The notes: generated from the letters alone by a model not told the origin. DNA of 64,000 nucleotides from Sodalis sp. CWE (GCF_019646055.1 NZ_JAESFE010000001.1:1-64000), one strand, 5' to 3'; shown: positions 20,962 to 31,235, numbered from the stretch's first letter. A program made the numbers and translations.

Positions 20962-23208
20962 ATCTAAAATTCTTAAATTAATTTAACTTATTCACAAGTC
21001 TTTCTCAAAAAATAGTGAAGAAAATAATTATAGACTAAAGAGAAATTTTTCTATTGTAAATAGAAGAATTAATTTTATAAATTAAGTTTATAATACAAAA
21101 TGATTTTTCTATCAAAAAAACATATTAAAAGCACTATGAAAAAATATAAGATCGAGGTATGCGTTTCTTCTTAGAAGATTGAATCGTTTTCATTATTTTT
21201 CATACAATTGATAATTAAAAAATTAACTCCAAAGCGTTATCACAACATTTTATATATTAAAGATTCATTAATTTCTTGTTGAGTGAAACTTATTTAATAG
21301 ATATACCTTATCTAAATAGGTAAAACTAGTGATCAACTTTTCTAAGTTAGTCACACAAAAATCAGAAAAACATTAAAATTAAGCTTAAAGCCAAATTTTT
21401 TAGAGTAAAATTCGAAAAAAAAATAAAATAAAATATTATTGGAAAAGAAAGATAGCACGAAATACTATACAAACACTATAAGTAGTATTATTCATAAATA
21501 ATATTAAAACCCATAATGCTAAGAAAAAAACTAAAAAAGTAAAAAATTAGTCATACATTGAAAATGTTTCAATTAGTTGAACTTTAGCATTAAACGAAAC
21601 TATAAAAACAGTTGCATTTAATGAAGATAACTTTTATAAAAGATGACTGATGTATCATGTTACTCATAACTTTATTAGAAATTTTTAACTGTTAATGAAG
21701 CAAAAATGCTGACTTACTTTATAAATCAATATCTTTAATATAAGAAGATAATAACGATTAACACAAAAGATAAAGTAATACAATTTTGTACAGAATATCT
21801 TTCTCCAAATAATGCAACCTGCTTCGAATAAGTCGTAATTTAGATTAGTAGTTTTAAATAGAGTAAATTTTTTCTAAAAAATAAAAGGATTTTGACGTAA
21901 TTATTACCGTAAAAACTGTATCAGTTTCTTAATTGAGTCAGAAGAGACGGTATATTTACTATAAGAATGCGCATGTACATTACAATTGAATGAGTAAATA
22001 GCTGCTTTGATTTTAGCGAAATTTCCAATAATATTGGATGCATCAAACAGTTAAAATAAATATAAATACATTAATAAACGATTAGTACAAGCTGATTTAA
22101 ATTAAATCTACCAAATTGCTTAATATTATTAACTTACATGTAATTAATTAATTATTTGATAATAAATATTTTTTATTTTTTTCAAAATCAATTAAAGAAA
22201 TTGATTTTTTGATTATGCAAGTGATGCCCTACACATGTTTGCAATTGCACTTTGCATGATGAGATTTATTTTTTTGCATAAATCTTTCTTACAGAAAGAA
22301 CCGTTGATATTTTAATTTTATTAATTAAATGCAAAATAATTAATCATTGAAGTCTAATAAATTTTTTCAATTAATATTGGATATTTTCTCATCTCAATTT
22401 ACGAGAATAAGTCGTTTTCAGTGACTCTTCATAAAATGAATTATGTTTGAACTAAATTAGATTAGACATCTATAGTTATTTAATAAAAATTAAAGCGAAT
22501 AACCTTTAAAACCTACTTATTGTGATCAGTAAGCGCATATTTTTTATCTATAAAAATTTTTATTTAAAAACTATTTAAAACTAAAAATAGTTAAAAGAGA
22601 TAATTCTTTGATAGAATTTATGAGTTATTTTAATTCACTAATCAATCTATATTTATAATCCAATTTTTTATTGTAGAATTTTTTAAAAAAGTTTATTATT
22701 AATCAATCACCGTTCAAAAAAATATTTAAAATTCTTTAAAGATTCTTGCTTTAAATAGCAACACTAGCTTTAATCCAATGCTTATATTGATCTTAAAAAA
22801 AAACGGGTTGTTTAAACAATTGTTTTTTAATTTAAAAAATTGAGAACATAAATAGCCTTTACTGTAAGCATAAAATTTGAAATCTTCAGAAAATCATTTT
22901 AGTTAAAAAAACTAAATAAATATAATGAAATTTGTTATTTTCTTAAAATCAATTGCACCTTGCAGCATGCAATAATTTAACTTAAAAAATTTCAGAAACA
23001 CATTCTTTTTATTTCTCTCTATAAGAGAGGTGTGCTTTGTTTCCTTCTTTTAAGAAGAGAAAATCAATTTCGAGTTTAAGCATTCAATCATTTCTCTTTT
23101 CAAGGTTTATTTATGTATTGTATTATTCGTCTATTCTTTTAGATATGACAGAAAAAATATGAAAGGTGAAAATATGAATGAATAATTACATTCAATATAT
23201 AGATTCAA
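20962..23208. other. 2.2-kb spacer between convergent panC and ubiA; largest empty stretch
   Basis: Extremely A+T-rich with no open frame. By synteny panD (after panC) and plsB (facing ubiA) would be expected nearby; I could match neither. An imperfect 15-bp direct repeat CAATTGCAC-T/C-TTGCA occurs at 22242-22256 and 22950-22964 (14/15 identical). Perfect small hairpins lie at 22283-22299 (arms TCTTTCT, loop TAC) and 23015-23029 (arms CTCTCT, loop ATA). Erosion after gene loss is the simplest reading. Confidence 0.55.
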
Positions 23209-24084
23209 TTATCGTTGAAGCGGTAAACCGAAAAAGATTCCGATAAAAATAACCATTCCAACAAAATTATTTTTTAAAAAAGCTTGAAAACTAGCGTTGC
23301 TTTTTGAGGCATTAGTAATTTGTTGTTGCCAGATAAACAACCACGTTGCACTTGCTAAAGATAAGAAATAAATTCCATTTAGATTGAGATATATACCGAC
23401 TGCACCTAATAGCAATAGCATCATTAGATGTAGTAACATAATGATAACTCTATCCAAATTTCCAAATAAGATGGCAGTTGATTTAATACCAATAATCATA
23501 TCGTCGTCTCGATCTATAATGGAGTATTGGGTATCATAAGCTATTGTCCATATAACATTTGCTAAAAATAACAGCCAACAATGTAACGGTAAAGATTGAC
23601 TTACTTCAATAAAAACCATAGGAATTGAGCAACTGAACGCTATTCCTAAGATTAGTTGCGGAAAATACATATATCTTTTCATGAATGGATAAACACAGGC
23701 TAATATTAAAGCAACTACTGAAAGTGCAATAACCTTTATATCTAAAGTTAATGCCAAAATAAAAGAAACTCCCAGCAAAAAAATGAGCAATATTCTCGCT
23801 TCTTTTTTTTTTATTTTTTGATTTGGTAATGGACGATTGCAGGTGCGTTTAACGAAAAGGTCTATATCATAATCAATATAATCATTTATGACGCAACCCG
23901 CTGCACGCATAAAAAACACACCTAACATAAATACTACCAATGTTTTTAATTTAGGCACGGCCATACTTGCTAGCCATAATGCCCATAAAGTTGGCCATAA
24001 AAGCAAAAATAATCCAATTGGCTTGTTAATCCGTATTAAACAACACCATGTTTTCCACTTGTTTTTTATGAAATTGTAATTCAA
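23209..24084 (-). CDS. ubiA: 4-hydroxybenzoate octaprenyltransferase
   Basis: Integral membrane prenyltransferase that attaches the polyprenyl tail to 4-hydroxybenzoate in ubiquinone synthesis. It is 291 aa (E. coli 290) with about eight or nine hydrophobic helices. Both Asp-rich prenyl-diphosphate motifs are intact: NDxxDxxxD at 67-75 and DTQYSIIDRDDD at 184-195. The start is TTG at 24084, supported by AAGGA upstream and by alignment of the N-terminus with E. coli. ubiC (chorismate lyase), upstream of ubiA in E. coli, is not seen. The substrate must come from a distant gene or the host. Confidence 0.95.
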   Translation of the reverse strand: MNYNFIKNKWKTWCCLIRINKPIGLFLLLWPTLWALWLASMAVPKLKTLVVFMLGVFFMRAAGCVINDYIDYDIDLFVKRTCNRPLPNQKIKKKEARILLIFLLGVSFILALTLDIKVIALSVVALILACVYPFMKRYMYFPQLILGIAFSCSIPMVFIEVSQSLPLHCWLLFLANVIWTIAYDTQYSIIDRDDDMIIGIKSTAILFGNLDRVIIMLLHLMMLLLLGAVGIYLNLNGIYFLSLASATWLFIWQQQITNASKSNASFQAFLKNNFVGMVIFIGIFFGLPLQR

Positions 24085-24853
24085 TTACCAGATTTCCTTT
24101 AATTGTTTTAAATTCTAATACAGAGAAATTTCAGCTATTTTAGCTATTAAATAATTTTCTAGATTTCATCAATAAATAGGATTTTTAGTGATTTAGAATA
24201 ATTTAATTTATATTAAAAATATAAAGCAATGTTCTTAATTAAAGAATTTATTATTTTTTTAGAAAAGTTAATAAAAGTAATTTCTTGCAATATGATTATA
24301 TTGATAGTGCTATTCTCGCAATAGAAAAAATACTGTAGAAAATAAAAATAATGAGTTAAAACACTCCCAATAAAAAATTTAGGCAAATTTCATTTAAAGT
24401 GAAAATGCATTATTTATGCAAATAGATTTTTTGGAAAATCAAAATAATTTCACACATTATTATTTAAAATAAGTGTAAGATTTTAAATTATATAACAAAA
24501 TAATAAATTTCTTATTTAGAATAAGATGCAATAAACGTTGTTTTCAAATTAACAAAAATATTTTCCCTAAATTAGGAATTAATATTTTGATCACTATAAA
24601 TCAATAAACGTTAAATATTAACATAATATTAATTTTTTTAAAGATTACTAAGTTGCTTATTCCTAACTTTCCAAATAAAAAAACTTTTAAAAAGTATCTA
24701 ATTCCAAAATAAATAAACAGATTTTATCATTACTGTATCATCCTCATATTAACCCAGTTTTATTGGATTAAATTTTTAATATGTGCATGATTTTATCACA
24801 GATAGTTTCTAAGTTAGATACGAAATCAAATTTTTGAAAACTTGTACTAAAAA
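24085..24853. other. Spacer between ubiA and pgi; ubiC and maltose region lost
   Basis: About 770 bp, strongly A+T-rich, without an open frame. E. coli has ubiC and the mal genes in this interval. I checked the minus strand upstream of ubiA for the end of ubiC and saw nothing reliable. Confidence 0.55.
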
Positions 24854-26506
24854 TCAACAACGACGCCAAGAGTGATAACAGTTAATTAAACCATTAGTAG
24901 AACTATCATGAGTATTCACTGGACTATTTTGAGTTAATTCTGGTAGAATGCGGCCAGCGAGCTGCTTCCCTAATTCAACTCCCCATTGATCAAAGGTATA
25001 TACGTTCATAATTATTCCCTGTGTAAAAATTTTATGTTCATATAATGCAATAAGTGCTCCCAAAGTATAGGGAGTGATTTTACGAATCAAGATAGAGTTA
25101 GTGGGACGATTACCTTCAAACACCTTAAATGGTATAACATTCCTGACTTGATCCAGTGTTTTTCCGTTTGAAAAAAACTCTTCTTCTACTTCTTTACGCG
25201 ATTTTCCAAAAGCTAAGGCTTTAGTTTGAGCAAAAAAATTGGAAAGTAACTTAGTATGATGATCAGCAATAGGATTATGGCTGATAGCAGGTGCAATAAA
25301 GTCACATGGAACAATTTTAGTTCCTTGATGAAACAATTGATAAAAAGCATGTTGACCGTTTGTTCCTGGTTCGCCCCAAATAATAGGTCCAGTTTGATAA
25401 TTAACAAAATTTCCGTTTCGATCAATAGATTTTCCATTAGATTCCATATTTCCTTGTTGAAGATAAGTAGGAAAGCGATGCATATACTGATCATAAGGGA
25501 GAATCGCTTCGGTTTCCATACCAAAAAAGTTATTATACCAAACACCAATCAGTGCTAATAAAACCGGTAAATTTTTATTAAACGGAGTTGAAATAAAGTG
25601 ATGATCCATAGCGTGCGCGCCGCTAAGTAATTTTTGAAAATTATCAAATCCCAATGATAACATAATAGAAAGACCAATAACAGACCACAATGAATAGCGA
25701 CCGTTTACCCAATCGCACAATTTAAACATATTTTCCATTTCAATGCCGAACTCCATCACTGCTTTTTTATTAGAAGATAGCGCAATAAAATGACGAGAAA
25801 TGTGTCGCTCGTTTTTGGCAGCTTTTAAAAACCAACTTTTTGCACTATGGGCATTCATCATAGTTTCTTGAGTAGTAAAAGTTTTAGAGGCTACCAGAAA
25901 TAAAGTGGTAGACGGATCGAGATTTTTTACTGTTTCAGCAAAATGAGTTCCATCTATATTTGATATGTAATGCATATTTAAATGATTTTTATAAGGTCGA
26001 AGTGCCTCGTTGACCATATATGGGCCAAGATCGGATCCTCCTATACCGATATTGACAATATCGGTAATTGGATGATTAGTATAACCTTTCCATGTTCCAC
26101 TAATTATTTTCTTACAAAACTGATTCATTTTTTCTAATGTTGCATTAATATCTGGCATAACATCTTTTCCATCTACATTAATTGGCATATTACTACGATT
26201 CCGCAAAGCGACGTGTAGTACAGGTTTATTTTCAGTACGATTGATTTTTTTTCCAGTAAACATAGAAGAAATACCTTCTTTAAGGCCACATTCGTCTGCT
26301 AAAGCCAATAATCGAGTTAAAGTTTCATTGGTAATGCGATTTTTTGAATAATCCACTAGAATTTGATCATCGAAGGTAGCTGAAAAGGAAGAAAAACGAT
26401 CAGGATCTTGCGCGAACAGGTCGCTTATTTTTACATCTTTCATTATAAAGAAATGTTGTTGCAGTGCCTTCCAGGATCTGGTATGACAAGGATTGATATT
26501 TTTCAT
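24854..26506 (-). CDS. pgi: Glucose-6-phosphate isomerase
   Basis: Interconverts glucose 6-phosphate and fructose 6-phosphate. I start at ATG 26506 (MKNINP) because AAGGG precedes it and the protein is then 550 aa (E. coli 549); an upstream in-frame ATG would add seven residues. Strong family blocks are present: [45 protein letters not shown] and the substrate-binding [10 protein letters not shown]. One departure is seen. The signature WVGGRYSLWS reads [10 protein letters not shown], putting Asn for the first glycine next to the active-site arginine. It is divergent from lysC, as in the E. coli neighbourhood. Confidence 0.97.
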   Translation of the reverse strand: MKNINPCHTRSWKALQQHFFIMKDVKISDLFAQDPDRFSSFSATFDDQILVDYSKNRITNETLTRLLALADECGLKEGISSMFTGKKINRTENKPVLHVALRNRSNMPINVDGKDVMPDINATLEKMNQFCKKIISGTWKGYTNHPITDIVNIGIGGSDLGPYMVNEALRPYKNHLNMHYISNIDGTHFAETVKNLDPSTTLFLVASKTFTTQETMMNAHSAKSWFLKAAKNERHISRHFIALSSNKKAVMEFGIEMENMFKLCDWVNGRYSLWSVIGLSIMLSLGFDNFQKLLSGAHAMDHHFISTPFNKNLPVLLALIGVWYNNFFGMETEAILPYDQYMHRFPTYLQQGNMESNGKSIDRNGNFVNYQTGPIIWGEPGTNGQHAFYQLFHQGTKIVPCDFIAPAISHNPIADHHTKLLSNFFAQTKALAFGKSRKEVEEEFFSNGKTLDQVRNVIPFKVFEGNRPTNSILIRKITPYTLGALIALYEHKIFTQGIIMNVYTFDQWGVELGKQLAGRILPELTQNSPVNTHDSSTNGLINCYHSWRRC

Positions 26507-27080
26507 AAAAAACCCTTTTGAGAACAAGTTTGCTTATTTTTTTGTTGTATATTTTTCAGACGATTGCTACTTATCTTTATTGAATTTTAAAGTTATGTAA
26601 ATTTTCCATTATTTCAATGATTTATTTGGTACAGAAATCATTGGTTCTTTTTAAGAATTATTCCTTTTCTTCAAAAGAAAAGATAAAACTGCCCTTTAAA
26701 ATAATTTCTATATCATTAATAGAACTTATGTAAGATTCTTAAATTTCATTATTTATATTTTTGGCGTATATATCATGTATTAAAAATATTCCAGATGGAA
26801 ATAAAAACAACACCAAAGAATTTGTCTTAAAAAGACATGCGCCTTTTCAAAAGGAAATAAATAAAATATTGACAATGTTGTGATTAATCTTGTTATCTTG
26901 TCCGTAAGAAACATTAATTTTTTATTAAAAATTATCAGAATATTCTTTGTTTCTTTCTAAAAGAAAATGTTTACTGTATTTAATCCTTAATTTCCATTTC
27001 TTATCTATGATCTTCCAAATTGGAATTATTTAATTTTATTAATTCTACATCTTCTATGATGCTTAATATGAGTCTCACAT
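26507..27080. other. Divergent pgi-lysC spacer; no lysine riboswitch seen
   Basis: E. coli lysC has a lysine riboswitch leader. I looked for the conserved AGAGG core and the long multi-helix fold and did not find them. Perfect hairpins present are 26664-26682 (arms CTTTTCTT, loop CAA), 26823-26837 (arms TGTCTT, loop AAA) and 26842-26854 (arms CCTTT, loop TCA). The last two stand in tandem just upstream of a TTGACA box. Confidence 0.5.
26869..26897 (+). promoter_or_regulatory. Candidate lysC promoter (-35 TTGACA)
   Basis: A consensus -35 TTGACA at 26869-26874 is followed after 17 bp by GTTATC, a poor -10. It lies about 180 bp upstream of the lysC start. The perfect -35 is suggestive; the weak -10 keeps confidence low. 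Confidence 0.3.
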
Positions 27081-28448
27081 ATGTTAATTGATTCTGCTAC
27101 TTCATTTCAAGTAGCTAAATTCGGAGGAACTAGCTTGATTGATTTTGAATCAATGAACCATAGCGCAAATATTGTACTAAATAATCCTATGGTGCGCTTA
27201 GTAGTACTTTCTGCGTCAGCTGGCATTACTAATATACTTATTGCACTTTCTGGAGGTCAAAAAGAAAGCTACAGAAGATATTTTCTAAATAAAATTCGGC
27301 AAATTCAATATAATGTTATTGATCATCTTATCGATAAAACGAGCGTTCGAAAAAAAATTGATCAAATGATTTATAACATTGGATTACTGGCTAAACTAGC
27401 ACAACTTAAGACTTCATTAGCACTGACTGATGAATTGGCTAGTCACGGAGAATTAATGTCTACATTATTGTTTGTGGAAGTTTTACGTCAACGTGGCGCA
27501 TCAGCAACATGGTTTGATATACGTAAGGTTATGCTCACTGATAACCAGTTTGGCCATGCTAAACCTTATGACTATCTACTTAAAACCCAAACACGCGCTT
27601 TACTTATACCACGTTTAAAAACTGAGTTAATCATTACTCAAGGATTTATTGGAAAAGAGTTCAACGGTCGTACCACTACCCTTGGACGTGGCGGAAGTGA
27701 TTATACAGCAACATTACTTGGAGAAGCGGTAAAGGCAAGACAGGTTAATATTTGGACTGATGTACCAGGAATTTATACTACTGATCCACGTATCGTACCA
27801 CAAGCCAAACGAATTGAAAAAATCAGCTTTAAAGTGGCTGCCGCAATGGCTATCTTTGGTACTAAATTTTTACATCCTGAGACACTAAAACCAACGATAC
27901 GCAGTGCAATCCCAATTTTTATTGGATCCAGTAAAGAACCCAACGCTGGTGGAACGTTGGTGTACAACTATACCGAACATCAGCCATCATTCTCTGCCAT
28001 ATCTTTGCGTTATCATAACATATTACTAATATTACAGAATTTCGGTATAATGTGCGCAAATAAACTCCTAGAACAAGTACTTAATACATTAAACCGACAC
28101 TCTATTTTGGTAGATTTTATCACTTTTTCTAAAATTAGCGTATCGTTAATAGTCAACCCCTTTTCAAGGCTACCTATTAACGACAAAAATTTGTTTATAA
28201 ATTCTATTTTGACAGAATTATCTCTTTTATGTAACTTTTCAATAGAAGAGAACTTAGCTATTGTCACAATAATTGGTAATAGGTTACGAAAGATAAATAA
28301 ATCGGATAGAGAGTTACTATATAATACTCTTGATAAGCTTAACATTCGGCTTATTTTTGGGGCTAGTAATTATAATATTTCTTTGTTAGTTTCCAACGAT
28401 GATGCTGAAAATATTGTTAGGGTTCTACACAATTCATTATTTAGATAA
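27081..28448 (+). CDS. lysC: Aspartokinase III with altered lysine-sensing ACT site
   Basis: Phosphorylates aspartate, the first step to lysine, diaminopimelate, threonine and methionine. It is 455 aa (E. coli 449). The kinase domain keeps KFGGTS, TDELASHGE, GFIG, TTTLGRGGSDYTA and WTDVPGIYTTDPR. The C-terminal ACT domains are normal in length, but the lysine-contact region differs. By alignment, E. coli M318 is I323, H320 is C325, S321 is A326, G323 is K328, F324 is L329, T344 is F349, E346 is K351 and T352 is I357. E250 is A255, and D340 and S345 are kept. From memory, M318I and T352I are feedback-resistant E. coli alleles, and other substitutions at E250, G323 and T344 also desensitise. 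I infer weak or no lysine inhibition. The start is ATG 27081. Confidence 0.96.
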   Translation: MLIDSATSFQVAKFGGTSLIDFESMNHSANIVLNNPMVRLVVLSASAGITNILIALSGGQKESYRRYFLNKIRQIQYNVIDHLIDKTSVRKKIDQMIYNIGLLAKLAQLKTSLALTDELASHGELMSTLLFVEVLRQRGASATWFDIRKVMLTDNQFGHAKPYDYLLKTQTRALLIPRLKTELIITQGFIGKEFNGRTTTLGRGGSDYTATLLGEAVKARQVNIWTDVPGIYTTDPRIVPQAKRIEKISFKVAAAMAIFGTKFLHPETLKPTIRSAIPIFIGSSKEPNAGGTLVYNYTEHQPSFSAISLRYHNILLILQNFGIMCANKLLEQVLNTLNRHSILVDFITFSKISVSLIVNPFSRLPINDKNLFINSILTELSLLCNFSIEENLAIVTIIGNRLRKINKSDRELLYNTLDKLNIRLIFGASNYNISLLVSNDDAENIVRVLHNSLFR

Positions 28449-29199
28449 GTTTATAAAACATATATACACACTAGTTTAGTTAAAACATATTTCTCCTATT
28501 TACTTTTTCAATAAAATAATGAAAAGATTTAAATTTTAAAAAAATAAGATGTTTTTTATCTTAAAAAGATCTGCTTTCAGTAACATCTTTAGATATAATA
28601 TTTTTGGAATTTATTGTTTAATTGATGTACTGATATTAAATAGTAGTTAAAATTTTTTAAAAATTTAAAGAACATTCTCAAAAATTGATGTTGAGAAGTA
28701 AGTGTTATTACCTTGACTTTTGATCAAACCATTAACCTAATTTCAATAAAAATTTTTTCAAGACTGTTTCTTTGCCTTTTTCTTAAAAAGAATGATTAGT
28801 GTTAATTAAATTAACTTTTTTAAATTTTTCAAAAGAAGCTTTTAAGTAAAGGTAGATTTCATCAATAAAATGCTCTAATAAAACAGGTTCTCGAATTCGA
28901 AAATTATCCTAGTTGCTTTATAGAAATAAAAGCTAAAACCAATTTAAATTCAGTACAGATAGTTTTTTGAAAATTTATTTTAAATGCTTGTATATTTTAC
29001 ATACTTTTTATATTAAAAGTTGAAACATCTTAAATTTTTATATTGATAAGCAATAAAGCCAATCGCTTAAAAGAAGCACTCGTAAAACTTGCTTCGCACT
29101 CGTTATATTTTAAGCTTCTTTAAAAGATATAACGCTAGAACTGCAAATTAAAAGGCCGCATAGCGTGTTATTAAATTAATCAAGAGAATAAGAATTATC
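28449..29199. other. Spacer upstream of the speD remnant; speE expected but not readable
   Basis: In the E. coli speED operon speE precedes speD. I compared this stretch with SpeE blocks and found no convincing match, so it is either deleted or eroded beyond recognition. A short direct repeat GCACTCGT occurs twice at about 29075-29100. Small hairpins include arms CTTTTT with loop CTT at 28776-28790. Confidence 0.5.
29101..29134. repeat. Long imperfect hairpin beside the speD remnant
   Basis: Outer arms CGTTATAT/ATATAACG pair over 8 bp. An inner TTTAA/TTAAA stem of 5 bp, with a two-base bulge, closes on a 6-nt loop. There is no U-tract. It could be a relic of the speD leader or a chance fold. 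Confidence 0.35.
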
Positions 29200-29710
29200 A
29201 ACAATTTGATTTAGATCACTACATGCAAACTTTTAAAAATCAAAGAACTACTACAGGAACCAATAGCGCGATTTATGCACTTAGAAGTCGTCCATATTTG
29301 CGTTCATTTTATCTCAGAACGCTAGTCAAACGATAATTTTATATTCATCGTAACGATGTTAAAGGAGAAATACATTGTTTCATTTTTATTCATTAAAAGC
29401 TTCAAATTATTCACTTCATCAAATTAGGCAATCAGATATCAGTGTTTTATCATAATTGATTATTATTTCTGCGTAATTTTTAGAAATGTAGAGCAGTTAA
29501 GGTACTACATTTACTGAATTATTTCAATTTAAAATCTTCTTTTAAAGAAATGAAAGCGTTCAGTCAGGCGAGAGATACAAAGTTTTATCTGAAAATATAT
29601 TTCATACTAAAATGGTTCTTGGAAATTTTGATCTAATTATTCTGGAAATTAATAATGTTAATTCTAAAGAGAACAGTGGTCGCTTATTTGATCGAATAAA
29701 GAGTTTATAA
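29200..29710 (+). pseudogene. speD: S-adenosylmethionine decarboxylase pseudogene
   Basis: Intact SpeD makes decarboxylated S-adenosylmethionine for spermidine. Several pieces match E. coli SpeD in the correct order but in different frames. HLEVVHICVH near 29293 corresponds to HLDKSHICVH. RNDVKGE...C near 29349 corresponds to RADIEVSTC. LKASNYSLHQ with SDI near 29393 corresponds to LKALNYLIHQ...SDI. ENIFHTKM.L..FDL near 29591 corresponds to the same residues in E. coli. Stops and frameshifts lie between the pieces. The serine that becomes the pyruvoyl cofactor is replaced by Val in the first fragment. E. coli speD also lies downstream of lpd and faces it, so position supports the call. The 5' boundary is approximate. 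Confidence 0.88.
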
Positions 29711-29816
29711 ACGCTAGTAGCAAATGAGATTTTTAATAAAAGTTTATTTTGAATAAAAAGAAATTTTTTGAATAAGCTTCAAATTTAGATACGATTAAAA
29801 TAATCAATTCCATGCC

Positions 29817-31235
29817 TTATTTAATAAGTTCAGTAATTGTTCCTTCGTATATTTCTGCTGCTAAACCAATTGATTCATACAGTGTAGGATGGGCATGAAT
29901 TGTTAAAGCAATATCTTGCGCATTGCATCCCATTTCGATAGCTAACCCAATCTCGCCTAATAGTTCGCCACCATTAGTTCCAACAACAGCACCGCCTAAA
30001 ATTCTACGATTCTCTTTTTCAAAGATTAGTTTAGTTATGCCGTTTTGACAACCGGAAGCAATAGCGCGTCCAGAAGCTGACCAAGGAAAAGTAACTGCTT
30101 TATAATTAATACCCTTGTTTTTTGCTTCTTTTTCTGTTAAGCCTACCCATGCTACCTCTGGTTCAGTGTAGGAAATAGATGGAATTACTTGAGCATCAAA
30201 ATAGTGATTTTTACCAGCAATTACCTCTGCTGCTATGTGTCCTTCATAGCTGCTTTTATGCGCCAACATTGGATAACCGTTAATATCGCCAACAGCATAA
30301 ATATGTGGTATATTAGTTCGCATTTGGTTATCGACACGAATGAAACCCTGATTATCTACTTCAACGCCAGCTTGAGAAGCATTTAATAATTTTCCATTTG
30401 GTATACGACCCGCAGCAACTAATATAGTTTCGTAACATTGCGTTTCTAACGGTGCATCTTTTCCTTGAAAATCAACATAGACACCATCTTTTTTAAATTC
30501 TACGTTGATAACTTTTGTTTCTAACATGATCTTGAAATAACTGTTAATATATTTTGTAAATACTTTTATTATATCTTGATCAGCTAATGGAAGTAGTTGA
30601 TCGGATACTTCGACTATATCTATTTTCGATCCAAGCGTGTGATAAATAGTTCCTATTTCTAATCCAATAACACCACCACCTATAACCAGTAATTTTTTAG
30701 GTATTGACATTAGTGAAAGTGCGTCAGTAGAATTCCATATGCGTATATTTTCCTTTTCATATGGAATGCACGAAAGCTGAGCTGGACGAGATCCAGCAGC
30801 AATAATGGCGTGTTCAAAAACAACAGAAGTAACACTATCACTTTTTGCTTCTTTTACCTGGAGTGTATGAGAGTTAATAAATCTACCAGTACCATTTATT
30901 ATTTTCACTTTTCGCGCTGCAGCCATGTTTTTTAGTCCAATAACTAACTGATTTACTATTTTCTCTTTTGAGAGACGTATTTTTTCAATATTTATCTTTA
31001 GATTTCCAGAAAAGATGCCGCGGTTTCTTAACGAATCTGTTTCTTTAATAATCCTTGAAAATTGTAATAGTGCTTTTGAAGGAATACAGCCCACGTTTAA
31101 GCAAACTCCACCAAGAGTAGAATAGCGTTCTACTAGTACAGTTTCTAAGCCTAAATCTGCACAACGGAAAGCTGAAGAGTATCCTCCTGGACCACCTCCA
31201 AGTACTAAAACTTTAGCTTTTATTTCGGTGTTCAT
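29817..31235 (-). CDS. lpdA: Dihydrolipoamide dehydrogenase (E3)
   Basis: FAD/NAD flavoprotein that reoxidises dihydrolipoyl groups in pyruvate dehydrogenase, and in 2-oxoglutarate dehydrogenase and glycine cleavage if present. It is 472 aa (E. coli 474). The FAD-binding GGGPGGYS is near the start, the redox disulfide C45/C50 is in GGVCLNVGCIPSK, and NAD-binding GGGVIGLEIG follows. The C-terminal HAHPTLYES block supplies the catalytic base at the dimer interface. The ribosome-binding site AAGAGG precedes ATG. It is the third gene of aceE-aceF-lpdA and lies convergent to the speD remnant. Confidence 0.98.
   Translation of the reverse strand: MNTEIKAKVLVLGGGPGGYSSAFRCADLGLETVLVERYSTLGGVCLNVGCIPSKALLQFSRIIKETDSLRNRGIFSGNLKINIEKIRLSKEKIVNQLVIGLKNMAAARKVKIINGTGRFINSHTLQVKEAKSDSVTSVVFEHAIIAAGSRPAQLSCIPYEKENIRIWNSTDALSLMSIPKKLLVIGGGVIGLEIGTIYHTLGSKIDIVEVSDQLLPLADQDIIKVFTKYINSYFKIMLETKVINVEFKKDGVYVDFQGKDAPLETQCYETILVAAGRIPNGKLLNASQAGVEVDNQGFIRVDNQMRTNIPHIYAVGDINGYPMLAHKSSYEGHIAAEVIAGKNHYFDAQVIPSISYTEPEVAWVGLTEKEAKNKGINYKAVTFPWSASGRAIASGCQNGITKLIFEKENRRILGGAVVGTNGGELLGEIGLAIEMGCNAQDIALTIHAHPTLYESIGLAAEIYEGTITELIK

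Noticed and set aside
20962-23208. Replication origin or plsB/panD remnants in the 2.2-kb spacer
   Set aside because: No DnaA boxes, no mnmG or dnaN neighbour, and no readable PlsB or PanD block.
26507-27080. Lysine riboswitch upstream of lysC
   Set aside because: No L-box core could be found by eye; the small hairpins present do not form the required fold.
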